This document shows, one piece after another, positions 41,347 through 50,082 of a DNA stretch of 64,000 nt. Each line of letters opens with the position of its first letter. The first letter of the stretch is position 1. The notes beneath the pieces were generated by a model that saw only the letters and a list, made by a program, of their open reading frames with translations, was not told where the DNA came from and made no database searches. The stretch is from positions 1 through 64,000 of the forward strand of contig JAABSP010000024.1 of NCBI GenBank assembly GCA_011390345.1. The letters are read 5' to 3'. The translations under genes and the position numbers were made by a program. Source of the stretch: Desulfobacteraceae bacterium. Its GTDB lineage: Bacteria > Desulfobacterota > Desulfobacteria > Desulfobacterales > JAABSP01.

Positions 41347-43427
41347 TTCTTCTCCAACACCTCTTTCTTCCCCTTTCCGATACCATACCCCTTTATCATC
41401 CTGTTGAGCCGATTTGCGGTCTCCTCCAGGCGCTGGCAGGTTTCTGTGGAGGATCGGGTGGAAAGAACGAAATTATCAATCCCCTCGGAGATCTGCTTCA
41501 GGGTGAGAAGAATCTGCTCAAAGGCCGAAACCTGCTGCTGAATGGAGAGTGCGATATGATTGGCAGAACCTGCCGAGATCTCCGCAGAACTGAGGATATC
41601 CTCAAAGACCCGGCCAACGTCCTGGGAGAGTTCCCATCCTTCAACAATCCGTTCCGTGGCCTCTTCGGACGCGAGAATGAGCCGGTCCGACGCGTGTTGA
41701 ATCTCGTCGATCCTGGTTCGGATCTCGCCGGTGGAGGCCACGGTGTTGTCAACCAGACGCCGGATCTCCGAGGCCACGATCCGGAAGCTCTTCCCGGCCG
41801 AGCCAGCAGTCGATGCCTCCAGCTCTGCATTGAATGCGATGATCCTTGTCTGATCCGCGATGAAATTGATCAGGGTGATGATCTCCCAGATGTTCTCCAC
41901 CCGGTCGTTGAGCATCTTTACCCCTGCGATCCGTTCAGCATTGGCCGATTTGATCTCCTCCATCTTCCCCCGGCTCTGGTCCACCAGTACGACCCCGTCG
42001 GCCACGGCCTTCTGGGTATTCTTGGCGATACTGGCCACCTCATTGATCCGGGAGGCGATCCCCTTTGCCAGTTGATCCGAATCCTCCATAGTGGAGACGA
42101 TCTCCTTGACCGAAGCGGCCTGTTCGTTGGAGGTGCTTTCGATCTCCTGGGAGGAGGCGGTCAGATCGTGCAGGGAATCGACCAGTATGGCCGCTGCTGT
42201 ATGGATCTTTTCCAAAATCCCTTCGAAATCATCCAGCACCGTATTGAACTGTCGGGAGATGACGCTGATCTCATCATCTCCGGTGACCTCGATCCGCCCG
42301 GAGAGATCCCCCCGGGAGACCGCATCCGAAACCCGCTTCATCCGGGAGATGGGCCTGAGCATCCTCCGGAAGAGCAGGGAGATAAACAAAAAGATGATCA
42401 TGCCGCCGATGAGGATGGCTCCGATGGTCAGCAGCCTAATCCGGCCAAGAAAATCATACATCGGGGAGATCGGCAGCAGGGTCCCGATTATCCAGTTCAT
42501 CTCCGGAAGGCTCTTGTAATAGAGCAGATATTCTTCGGCTTCCCCAGAGCCGGGGAGAGGGAGATCCGTGTCCGCGTCCACATCCACGTTCCGGCCCCAG
42601 GCGTGGGGGTCTTTCAAGAGGAGTCTCATGTTCCCCTCCCCCTTTTCGATCATCTCCCATACGAATTTTCTGCCGGCCGCATCGGCCCGATCCAGAATAA
42701 AGGCCCCATTTCCTGCCGGGTGGATGAGCATCTCCCCCTCCCGATCCATCACAAAGGCGTATCCGCCCTCTCCGAAGGTCAGGGGCCCGATGTTCTCCTC
42801 CAGCACATCCAGGGAGACCAGGGAGTAGAACTCGTTTTTGTAGGAAGATGCCCATATCACCAGATCCCAGGGTTTGAAATAGGTGAGATAGGCCACCTTT
42901 TCCCGCTGGGAAATCTCTCCGGGATTCTGCCACATATAGGAGAAAAAGCCCTCCTTCATCCTGGAGGCTTCCCGGATGATCTCAGACCGGCCCAGGTCCA
43001 CGCCCGGCTCGATGGCCGGATGGATCATATTGATCGCGTTGCTGTCAACCCCGGCCAGATATCCGGTATAGCCGATCTTGCCGAAATTCTTATCGAGCAT
43101 CACCTCTTTGAAGTACCGGTACGCGAGGCTCATCCTTCCCTCGGATGCATCGTAATTTTGGTAATAGTAGACCGCAAGATCCCTTGTCTTCTCGGACAAG
43201 GCCCGGAGATAGTTTCGGATCGATTGATTGGCATAGGTGCTGGCCATCCGGTGGATCAGCTCTGTGCTGTTTGCCATCTCCTGATGGCGCTGCCGGATCA
43301 TGTTCTTTTCCATCAGGATATAGAAGGCAGCCCCCAAAACGATGAGGATGACCAGAAAAAGTATGCCCAATACGATCTGCACCTTGCCGGTGAAGCTGTT
43401 CAAATAGGAGTTGATCCGCTGTTTCAT
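41343..43427 (-). CDS. Methyl-accepting chemotaxis protein with Cache sensor
   Basis: 694 residues. A membrane helix near 12-34, a large periplasmic part of about 300 residues resembling a Cache domain (LAYRYFKEVM, GYAFVMDREGEMLIHP), a second helix near 335-355, a HAMP domain, and a cytoplasmic signalling domain. The hairpin tip reads IADQTRIIAFNAELEASTAG instead of the usual DQTNLLALNAAIEA, a variant shared with the next receptor. The C-terminus has no CheR-binding pentapeptide. The ligand may be a small organic acid or amino acid. Confidence 0.92.
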   Translation of the reverse strand: MKQRINSYLNSFTGKVQIVLGILFLVILIVLGAAFYILMEKNMIRQRHQEMANSTELIHRMASTYANQSIRNYLRALSEKTRDLAVYYYQNYDASEGRMSLAYRYFKEVMLDKNFGKIGYTGYLAGVDSNAINMIHPAIEPGVDLGRSEIIREASRMKEGFFSYMWQNPGEISQREKVAYLTYFKPWDLVIWASSYKNEFYSLVSLDVLEENIGPLTFGEGGYAFVMDREGEMLIHPAGNGAFILDRADAAGRKFVWEMIEKGEGNMRLLLKDPHAWGRNVDVDADTDLPLPGSGEAEEYLLYYKSLPEMNWIIGTLLPISPMYDFLGRIRLLTIGAILIGGMIIFLFISLLFRRMLRPISRMKRVSDAVSRGDLSGRIEVTGDDEISVISRQFNTVLDDFEGILEKIHTAAAILVDSLHDLTASSQEIESTSNEQAASVKEIVSTMEDSDQLAKGIASRINEVASIAKNTQKAVADGVVLVDQSRGKMEEIKSANAERIAGVKMLNDRVENIWEIITLINFIADQTRIIAFNAELEASTAGSAGKSFRIVASEIRRLVDNTVASTGEIRTRIDEIQHASDRLILASEEATERIVEGWELSQDVGRVFEDILSSAEISAGSANHIALSIQQQVSAFEQILLTLKQISEGIDNFVLSTRSSTETCQRLEETANRLNRMIKGYGIGKGKKEVLEKK

Positions 43428-43456
43428 TTCCTTTTCTTCTGCTTTTGCGTTCTGCG

Positions 43457-45196
43457 CTATTGAAGAGAGCCTTTCAACAGGCCGTTGAGATCCTCTGCGA
43501 TCTGGTTGATATCCTCTGCAGAGCGGTTGGTTCCGCTGGTGGCATCCACAAAGCTGTCTATGCCTTCGGAGATCTGCTTCAGGGTCAGAAGGATCTGCTC
43601 GAATGCCGAGATCTGCTGGCGGGCCGCTTCTGAAATCCGTTCCGCTGCACCCTTCGAGCCCTCAGCCGAAGTGAGGATCTTCCGGTAGACCCCCTCCTGC
43701 TCCCCGGAGAGGGCCCACCCCTCCTGAACCTTGGCGGTCTCCTGCTCTGAGGAGAGGATCAACCCGTCAAAAGCCTTCTGGATCTGCGCGATCTTCTCCT
43801 TGATTTCATCTGTTGATTCAACGGTGTCATCCGCAAGCCGTCTCACCTCGCTGGCCACTATCTCGAAGTTCTTCCCATCTTCACCCGCGGCCGATGCCTC
43901 CAGCTCTGCATTGAAAGCGATGATCCGGGTCTGACTGGCAATGCCGGTGATGATGTTGACAATCTCCCAGATGCTGCGGATGCTCTCTGTAAGGCTCCGG
44001 ATGCCCTCCAGGGTCTGTGCGTTGGTCTTTTTGATCTCCTCCATCTTCTCCCGGTTCCGGCCGATGATCGCCACCCCCTCCTCCACATCCTCCCGGGTCT
44101 TGCCCGCGATTTTGGCCACACCCTCGATCTGCTCTCCGATCTCCCGTGCATGGCGCTCCGAATCCTCCATTGTCGTGACAATCTCCTTGACTGAGGCCGC
44201 CTGATGGTTTGCGGTGGTGAAGACCTGCCCGGACGTTGAAGTCAGGTTCATGGTGGCGTCGAAGAGCGTCCCTGTGGAGGAGTTCACCTTCACCAGAAGA
44301 TCCCGGAATTTTCCCACCGATTGGTTGATGAGAAAACTGATATAGTCGAAATCATCCGAAAGACTGGTGGGAATGGTCCGCCCCTGGTCTCCCGAATCCG
44401 AGACAAAGCGCTCCAGAGACCGGCTGAGCAGATGAAGCCGGCGGCTAACCGTATAGACCACCAGAAAGATGGCCGCAGACATAGTCAAAAGATTGACGAT
44501 GACCAATCCTGTAAGCTTGGGCAGAAGAATTCGTATTGGGGGAGAATCATGAACAGAGGAAGCAAAGAAAAGGAAGATGGAGAAATTGGCATAAAAGGCC
44601 GGGAGTACCAGAAAGATCATCGCCTTCCAGAAAAAGCTCAGGCCGTAGAATTTCCTCTTCTTCACCAGAAGATCTGCGATCTCCCCCTCTGCAACCAGTT
44701 CTTCGCAGGGCTTCCGGATCAGATTGAAGACGTACATGAACGCGATCAGCCCGGAGATGAAGCCGCCATAAAAGGCAAGGCTCAGGATGGAAATGGTCTT
44801 GATCACGTCAATCTCCAGCTCCCAGAACCCATAGAGGGCGATGGCGGTCGAACCCAGGGCAATGCGGATGAAGATCCATCCGCCGTGGAGGTAGGGTAGC
44901 CGGTTGAGGCGGTCGAAGAGGTTCTGGATCTCCTTGCGGCTGAGGGTCCCGTTTCGGAACCCGTCGAGCTGATGCGCCAGATTCTTCATCAGCAGATGGT
45001 CCGTGGGCAGTGCCATAAAAAGGACGATAACTACCGTGGCCATCCCTATGGCCTGCAAAAAGACCTTTACAACATCAGGCTCGAAACTGACCAGCAGCAG
45101 GGCATAGGCAGTGCCCAGAGGTACTCCGATCAGAATTCCGATCAATTCGGATAAATGAAAACGAAGGATGAATTTCTTGCTGTCGATGGTGGCCAT
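43457..45196 (-). CDS. Methyl-accepting chemotaxis protein with multi-helix membrane sensor
   Basis: 579 residues. The N-terminal 290 residues hold about six hydrophobic helices without a large periplasmic domain, so the signal may be sensed in the membrane, for example energy or redox state. The signalling domain is like that of the neighbouring receptor, with the same tip variant (SQTRIIAFNAELEASAAG). It is the first gene of the chemosensory operon. A -10 like TATAGA lies near 45235 on the minus strand, but no convincing -35 is visible. Confidence 0.88.
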   Translation of the reverse strand: MATIDSKKFILRFHLSELIGILIGVPLGTAYALLLVSFEPDVVKVFLQAIGMATVVIVLFMALPTDHLLMKNLAHQLDGFRNGTLSRKEIQNLFDRLNRLPYLHGGWIFIRIALGSTAIALYGFWELEIDVIKTISILSLAFYGGFISGLIAFMYVFNLIRKPCEELVAEGEIADLLVKKRKFYGLSFFWKAMIFLVLPAFYANFSIFLFFASSVHDSPPIRILLPKLTGLVIVNLLTMSAAIFLVVYTVSRRLHLLSRSLERFVSDSGDQGRTIPTSLSDDFDYISFLINQSVGKFRDLLVKVNSSTGTLFDATMNLTSTSGQVFTTANHQAASVKEIVTTMEDSERHAREIGEQIEGVAKIAGKTREDVEEGVAIIGRNREKMEEIKKTNAQTLEGIRSLTESIRSIWEIVNIITGIASQTRIIAFNAELEASAAGEDGKNFEIVASEVRRLADDTVESTDEIKEKIAQIQKAFDGLILSSEQETAKVQEGWALSGEQEGVYRKILTSAEGSKGAAERISEAARQQISAFEQILLTLKQISEGIDSFVDATSGTNRSAEDINQIAEDLNGLLKGSLQ

Positions 45197-45294
45197 CCTC
45201 TATCCTTTCTATGGATTCTCCACTTCAGCTATTCTCTATACTAAAAACAGAGTTTCTGCAACAAGAGCGATCAGTATCTTACGAATTCTTCCAT

Positions 45295-45323
45295 TTGACT
45301 TCCCCCTCTCTTTTTTCTATACT
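45295..45323 (+). promoter_or_regulatory. Promoter of the DUF3141 gene
   Basis: TTGACT (45295-45300), 17-base pyrimidine-rich spacer, TATACT (45318-45323); 5 of 6 in both boxes. The start point is about 50 bases before ATG 45382. Confidence 0.7.
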
Positions 45324-45381
45324 TAAATTGAAAAATATTGTGCATAATTCAAAATCATTCCGGACAGGAGGAGAGAATATC

Positions 45382-47574
45382 ATGACCACGGAACAGGGCG
45401 CATTCGATCCCACAGGGCTTTTTACGGACGCGGCCGAATACTGGCAGGACTTCTGGCAGCGGTCGATCCTTTTTACCGACATCCTCCGGGTCCGGGGGAA
45501 TCACTTCATCGAAACGGCCCACAAAGGTGCGCGGCCGGTGCTGGTCTTTGATTACGAGATCCTCATGGATGGCCGTTCTCTGGAGCGGCCTGTCAATCAC
45601 GACCTGGTCCGGATTCTGCCGGAGAAAGGGACCATAACCGATCCGGAGAAGCGGCCCATCGTGGTCATCGATCCGAGAGCAGGTCATGGGCCCGGCATCG
45701 GCGGCTCCAAGATCGACTCGGAGATCGGCGTGGCCCTCTCTGCCGGCCATCCGGTCTATTTCATCCTCTTCTATCCGGACCCGGAGCCGAACCAGACCTA
45801 TTCCGATGTCAAGGCCGCGCAGATCCGCTTTATCGAAGAGTTGAAACAGCGCCATCCTCTTGCGGCCGAGCCTGCGATCATCGGCAACTGCCAGGCCGGT
45901 TGGGCCGTCGCGCTCTTATCTGCGGACCGGCCCGACGTGACCGGGCCTCTGGTGCTGAACGGCTCCCCCCTCTCCTACTGGGCCGGGGTGGAGGGAAAAA
46001 ATCCCATGCGGTACCGGGGCGGCCTTCTGGGAGGCATCTGGCTGGCCTCTCTGCTTTCGGATCTGGGCAACGGCAAATATGACGGGGCCAATCTGGTGAT
46101 GAACTTCGAGGATCTGAACCCCGCAAACACCTACTGGGGAAAACAGTACAATGTCTGGGCCAATGTCGATACCGAAAAAGAGCGGTATCTCAGCTTCGAG
46201 AAGTGGTGGAACAGCTACTTCATGATGACGGCAGACGAGATCCGCTTTATCCTGGAAAACCTTTTTGTGGGCAACCGCCTGGAAAAGGGAGAGGTGAAGC
46301 TCGACGGAGAGCGGCGGATCGACCTGAAGAACCTGGAAGATCCGGTGATCGTCTTTGCCTCCTCCGGAGACAACATCACCCCGCCCCAGCAGGCCCTGAA
46401 CTGGATCGCCAAGGTTTACGGCAGCGTGGATGAGATCCGGCGCTGCGGCCAGGTGATCATCTACCGGGTGCATGAGAAGATCGGCCATCTGGGGATCTTC
46501 GTCTCCTCGGGCGTGGCAAGGAAAGAGCATAAGGAGTTCATCCGGAACATCGACACCATTGAATATCTGCCGCCGGGGCTCTACGAGATGATGATCACGG
46601 AGATCGATACCCCGGTGGGAGACCCGGGGGAGAGGCTGTCGGTACAGAACTACAACATCCGGTTCAAATCCCGGAACATGAGCGACATTCTCGCGTATGA
46701 CGACACCCTGGAAGATGAAGAGCCCTTCCAGACCGTTGCCGACATCTCCGACATCAATGACCGGATCTACCGGGCCATGATCCAGCCCTTGGTGAAAGCC
46801 TGGGCCAATCCCTACACTGCCCACATGATGAAAACCCTTCACCCCATGCGCGCCTCCCGGTACCTCTTTTCAGACTGGAACCCCTTTCTGCTTCCGACAA
46901 AAGAGATTGCCCCCAAGGTTCGCGAATTCCGGACCCCGGTCTCAGACGACAATCTCTTTCTGGGCGCGGAAAGAGCCCTTTCCGAATCGATCACGGCCAT
47001 GTTCGACGCGTACCGGGACATCCGGGACGCGAGATATGAACTCCTCTTCAACATGACCTATGACAATCCGCTGACAGAGAGCCTCACCGGCCTCTGGAAT
47101 CTCTTCCAGAGCAAGAGCGTGGAAAGTTCTTCGGATCTGGCTCAGATGAAAGCCGAAGAGATTCAAAAAACAGGGGATCGAGAGGATCGTTATGAGGCCG
47201 AACGGCTCCGCTGGATCGAGGCGGCCCGGATCGGCGGCGTGCCCGAAGGGATTGTGCGGGTAATGCTGATGATGGCCGGATCGGATCTTGTTTACGACGA
47301 ACGGGAATTTGACACGGCCAAGAAGATCATCCGGAAAAATTCGCGATTCCTGACCCTGCGGAATGACCGGATCAAGCAGATGGTCAAGGATCAGGCGCGA
47401 ATCCTCCAGGCCGATGAGAACATCGCTGTGGCCGCGCTGGCGGAACTGCTGCCCGAGACCGAAGATCGGGTGGAGGCGATGGAAATCGCGGAAGAGATCG
47501 CGAAGGCCGATCTGGTGGTGGTGAAAGAGGAGATTGCGGTGATGGAGCGGTTGAAGCAGGTGCTTGGCTTATAA
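45382..47574 (+). CDS. DUF3141 family alpha/beta hydrolase-like protein
   Basis: 730 residues from ATG 45382, preceded by GGAGGAGAG. The first 450 residues are an alpha/beta hydrolase fold like that of polyhydroxyalkanoate synthases: nucleophile motif GNCQAGW near 180 with cysteine in the elbow, an acid in SSGDNITPP near 328, and histidine in EKIGHLGIF near 366. The C-terminal 300 residues are helical, with a TerB-like look near 640-700 (RIGGVPEGIVRVMLMMAGSD). The family is uncharacterised; a role with polyester or acyl-CoA metabolism is inference. No phaB/phaA gene is beside it. Confidence 0.82.
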   Translation: MTTEQGAFDPTGLFTDAAEYWQDFWQRSILFTDILRVRGNHFIETAHKGARPVLVFDYEILMDGRSLERPVNHDLVRILPEKGTITDPEKRPIVVIDPRAGHGPGIGGSKIDSEIGVALSAGHPVYFILFYPDPEPNQTYSDVKAAQIRFIEELKQRHPLAAEPAIIGNCQAGWAVALLSADRPDVTGPLVLNGSPLSYWAGVEGKNPMRYRGGLLGGIWLASLLSDLGNGKYDGANLVMNFEDLNPANTYWGKQYNVWANVDTEKERYLSFEKWWNSYFMMTADEIRFILENLFVGNRLEKGEVKLDGERRIDLKNLEDPVIVFASSGDNITPPQQALNWIAKVYGSVDEIRRCGQVIIYRVHEKIGHLGIFVSSGVARKEHKEFIRNIDTIEYLPPGLYEMMITEIDTPVGDPGERLSVQNYNIRFKSRNMSDILAYDDTLEDEEPFQTVADISDINDRIYRAMIQPLVKAWANPYTAHMMKTLHPMRASRYLFSDWNPFLLPTKEIAPKVREFRTPVSDDNLFLGAERALSESITAMFDAYRDIRDARYELLFNMTYDNPLTESLTGLWNLFQSKSVESSSDLAQMKAEEIQKTGDREDRYEAERLRWIEAARIGGVPEGIVRVMLMMAGSDLVYDEREFDTAKKIIRKNSRFLTLRNDRIKQMVKDQARILQADENIAVAALAELLPETEDRVEAMEIAEEIAKADLVVVKEEIAVMERLKQVLGL

Positions 47575-47741
47575 TCCAAGTTGATTACCTTATCTATTTC
47601 CTTACCGCAGCCGGAATGCTCTTCAAGCCGGTGGCCAGAAGTGAAATGGGAAATGCGATCCGCCGGGCCCTGGATGGTAAAGCCCAATAATGCGGATGGA
47701 GAGGCGATCCTGAAGAGGATTCGTAAAGAGGCCCAAAAGAT

Positions 47742-49868
47742 TCAGATCCCGGTCTTGAAGAAATCCTCGGGTCGGGTGATGATCTTCGGCGCTGTCTTCA
47801 GATCGTCGGCAGGCTCTTCCACCACGGGCGCACTCGCATACCGCTTGGGTTCGGTTCCCGCCTTGAAGAATTCCGTGAAGGTATGGACGCTCCACCGGCT
47901 GGCCAGCAGGCTCGAGTCTGCATCCAGGGTTGCGGTGACAACATCGCCCGGAGGCGGCGGGAATTCCTGCACCGGCATATTCTCCGTGGCCCGCTGCATG
48001 AAATCGAGCCAGATGGGACTTGCAGCCCTGGAGCCGGTCTCTTTGGGGCCAAGGGATCGCTCCTGATCGAATCCGACCCAGACCCCGGTCACCAGTTCGG
48101 GAGTATAGCCGATAAACCAGGCATCCCGGAAATCATTTGTTGTGCCGGTCTTTCCCGCAACAGGCCGGTTCAAGGCCTTGACCCGCTGGCCGGTCCCCTT
48201 CTGCACCACACTCTCCAGCAGACTTGTCATGAGATATGCGGTGCTTTCCGGAATCACCCGCTCCGGCTCGGTCTCCATCCAGTGGATCGGTTTGCCATAC
48301 CGGTCCGTGATCTTCCGGATAAAGACCGGCTCCACAAGGGTACCCCGATTGGCAAACAGGGAATAGGCCTTGACCATATCGAAGAGCGACACCCCGGATG
48401 CCCCGAGGGCCAGGGAGAGATTCCTGTGCAGAGGGGAGGAGATCCCCATTCGCCGGATATAATCGACCCCGTAATCGATGCCGATCTGCTTGAGTACCCG
48501 GATAACCGGGATATTTCTCGATTTGGCCAGGGCCTGGCGGAGCCGGATGGACCCTATAAACCGCCGGTCGTAATTTTCGGGCCGCCAGATCTCCGTGGAA
48601 TCGGAGGAGCGGTAGGTGAAGGGCGTATCATCGACAAGGCTGATGGGGGTAAACCCCTTGTCCAGGGCCGCGGCATAGATTAGAGGCTTGAAGGAAGAAC
48701 CGGGCTGCCGAAGCGCCTGAACCGCCCGGTTGAACTGGCTTTTCTGGAAATCCCGGCCTCCGATCATGGCCCGCACCTGTCCGGTTCCGGCCTCGATACA
48801 GAGAAGCGATCCCTCGACCAGGGGCTCCCGATCCCCATGCCGCTTGTCCAGATCCCGCAGCCCTTTTTCCAGTGCAGCTCGGGCCTGTATCTGCATCTCG
48901 ATATCCACGGTCGTATAGATGGAAAGACCCTCTTTGTAGAGCACGTCTGCCCCGTACCGCTCTTCGACGATCCGCCGGACATGCTCGGTGAAATCAGGGG
49001 TGTTTTCCAGAAACCAGTTGTGCCGTGGCCGGATCATGATCTGATCCACCGAGGCCCCGGCCGCCTCTTTCGGCGTAATGTACTCCTGGGACACCATCCG
49101 CGCCAGCACATAATCCCGGCGCTCCCGGGCCATCTTTGGGTGCTCCACCGGAGAGTAGGCCGAAGGCGCGGGGGGAAGGCCCGCCAGCAGCGCACATTCC
49201 GAAAGGGTCAGCCCATCCACCGATTTGCCGAAATAGCTCTCGGCAGCCGCAGCAACCCCGTAGGCCCCATTCCCCAGATAGATCTGGTTAAGATAGAGAT
49301 GAAGGATCTCCTCTTTGGTAAAGGATTTGTCGATCCGATAGGCCAGGATCATCTCCTTGAGCTTCCGGGTATAGCTGCGCTCCGGGGTGAGAAAAAAGGA
49401 ACGGGCCACCTGCTGGGTGATGGTGCTGCCCCCCTGCACCACCTCCCCGGCCTCCATGTTCTTCAGAAATGCCCGGAGAATGCTGAAGGGGTCCAGGCCA
49501 GGATGCTCGAAGAACCGGCCATCCTCTGCAGAGACAAAGGCCTGGATCAAACGCTTCGGCATTTGGGATACTGGAAGGAGGATCCGGCGTTCCTTATAGA
49601 ACTCGGCGATTTTGCGGTCATCGTGGGAATAGACCGATGTCACCACCGGGGGGCGGTAGTCGTTCAATGTATCGATGCGGGGAAGATCGGCCTGAAGGTC
49701 GATAAAGTATTGATAGGCCAGGTATGCCCCCGGCAGAACCACGATCAGAACCAGCAGAAGAAGCGCAATAAAAAAAGAGTGCAACATAACCCACAGGAGC
49801 GAAAAAAACTCTCGCACCAAAGATGATGATCTTCTCTTCTCTTTTGTCTCTTCGGCTTGCTTCTTCAT
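47742..49868 (-). CDS. Bifunctional penicillin-binding protein 1A type
   Basis: 708 residues. A cytoplasmic tail and one membrane helix (about 28-52) precede a GT51 glycosyltransferase domain (EDGRFFEHPG near 115, GGSTITQQVA near 148) and a transpeptidase domain with SxxK in PGSSFKP near 390, SRN near 463 and KTGTTND near 568. It polymerises and cross-links peptidoglycan on the outer face of the inner membrane. Length is normal for class A PBPs. It has its own promoter and is convergent to the DUF3141 gene. Confidence 0.94.
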   Translation of the reverse strand: MKKQAEETKEKRRSSSLVREFFSLLWVMLHSFFIALLLLVLIVVLPGAYLAYQYFIDLQADLPRIDTLNDYRPPVVTSVYSHDDRKIAEFYKERRILLPVSQMPKRLIQAFVSAEDGRFFEHPGLDPFSILRAFLKNMEAGEVVQGGSTITQQVARSFFLTPERSYTRKLKEMILAYRIDKSFTKEEILHLYLNQIYLGNGAYGVAAAAESYFGKSVDGLTLSECALLAGLPPAPSAYSPVEHPKMARERRDYVLARMVSQEYITPKEAAGASVDQIMIRPRHNWFLENTPDFTEHVRRIVEERYGADVLYKEGLSIYTTVDIEMQIQARAALEKGLRDLDKRHGDREPLVEGSLLCIEAGTGQVRAMIGGRDFQKSQFNRAVQALRQPGSSFKPLIYAAALDKGFTPISLVDDTPFTYRSSDSTEIWRPENYDRRFIGSIRLRQALAKSRNIPVIRVLKQIGIDYGVDYIRRMGISSPLHRNLSLALGASGVSLFDMVKAYSLFANRGTLVEPVFIRKITDRYGKPIHWMETEPERVIPESTAYLMTSLLESVVQKGTGQRVKALNRPVAGKTGTTNDFRDAWFIGYTPELVTGVWVGFDQERSLGPKETGSRAASPIWLDFMQRATENMPVQEFPPPPGDVVTATLDADSSLLASRWSVHTFTEFFKAGTEPKRYASAPVVEEPADDLKTAPKIITRPEDFFKTGI

Positions 49869-49899
49869 GGCCCACCCTTTTTAACAGATTCTTAGGAAT

Positions 49900-49928
49900 A
49901 TGATAAAGGGAAATCTGAAGGGAATCAA
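49900..49928 (-). promoter_or_regulatory. Promoter of the PBP1A-type gene
   Basis: Minus-strand TTGATT (49923-49928), 17-base spacer, TATCAT (49900-49905). Start point about 25 bases before ATG 49868. Divergent from the promoter at 50017. Confidence 0.6.
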
Positions 49929-50020
49929 TACCTGTAAACGCTTATTTTGACGCCGGACACCGGTACAGGAGAAGGGGGCAGGGGGGATTCACCCCTTAAA
50001 TACCTGTAATACCTTATTTA
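49927..50020. repeat. 22-bp imperfect direct repeat in a divergent promoter region
   Basis: AATACCTGTAAACGCTTATT at 49927-49946 (22-bp unit to 49948) is repeated as AATACCTGTAATACCTTATT at 49999-50018 (unit to 50020), 18 of 22 bases alike, 72 bases apart. The left copy abuts the PBP -35 box; the right copy overlaps the -35 of the dehydrogenase promoter. Both are suitably placed to be regulator sites. Confidence 0.55.
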
Positions 50021-50045
50021 CGCATTGGCAAAATTGGGATATAAT
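50017..50045 (+). promoter_or_regulatory. Promoter of the beta-hydroxyacid dehydrogenase gene
   Basis: TTTACG (50017-50022), 17-base spacer, perfect TATAAT (50040-50045). Start point about 30 bases before ATG 50083. Confidence 0.7.
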
Positions 50046-50082
50046 ACGCCAATTATAAGCACAACCCTTAAGGAGGAGGATT

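Noticed and set aside
41556-43463. A 635-codon plus-strand frame opposite the Cache chemoreceptor gene
   Set aside because: Composition is that of an antisense frame, and the receptor on the other strand is unambiguous.
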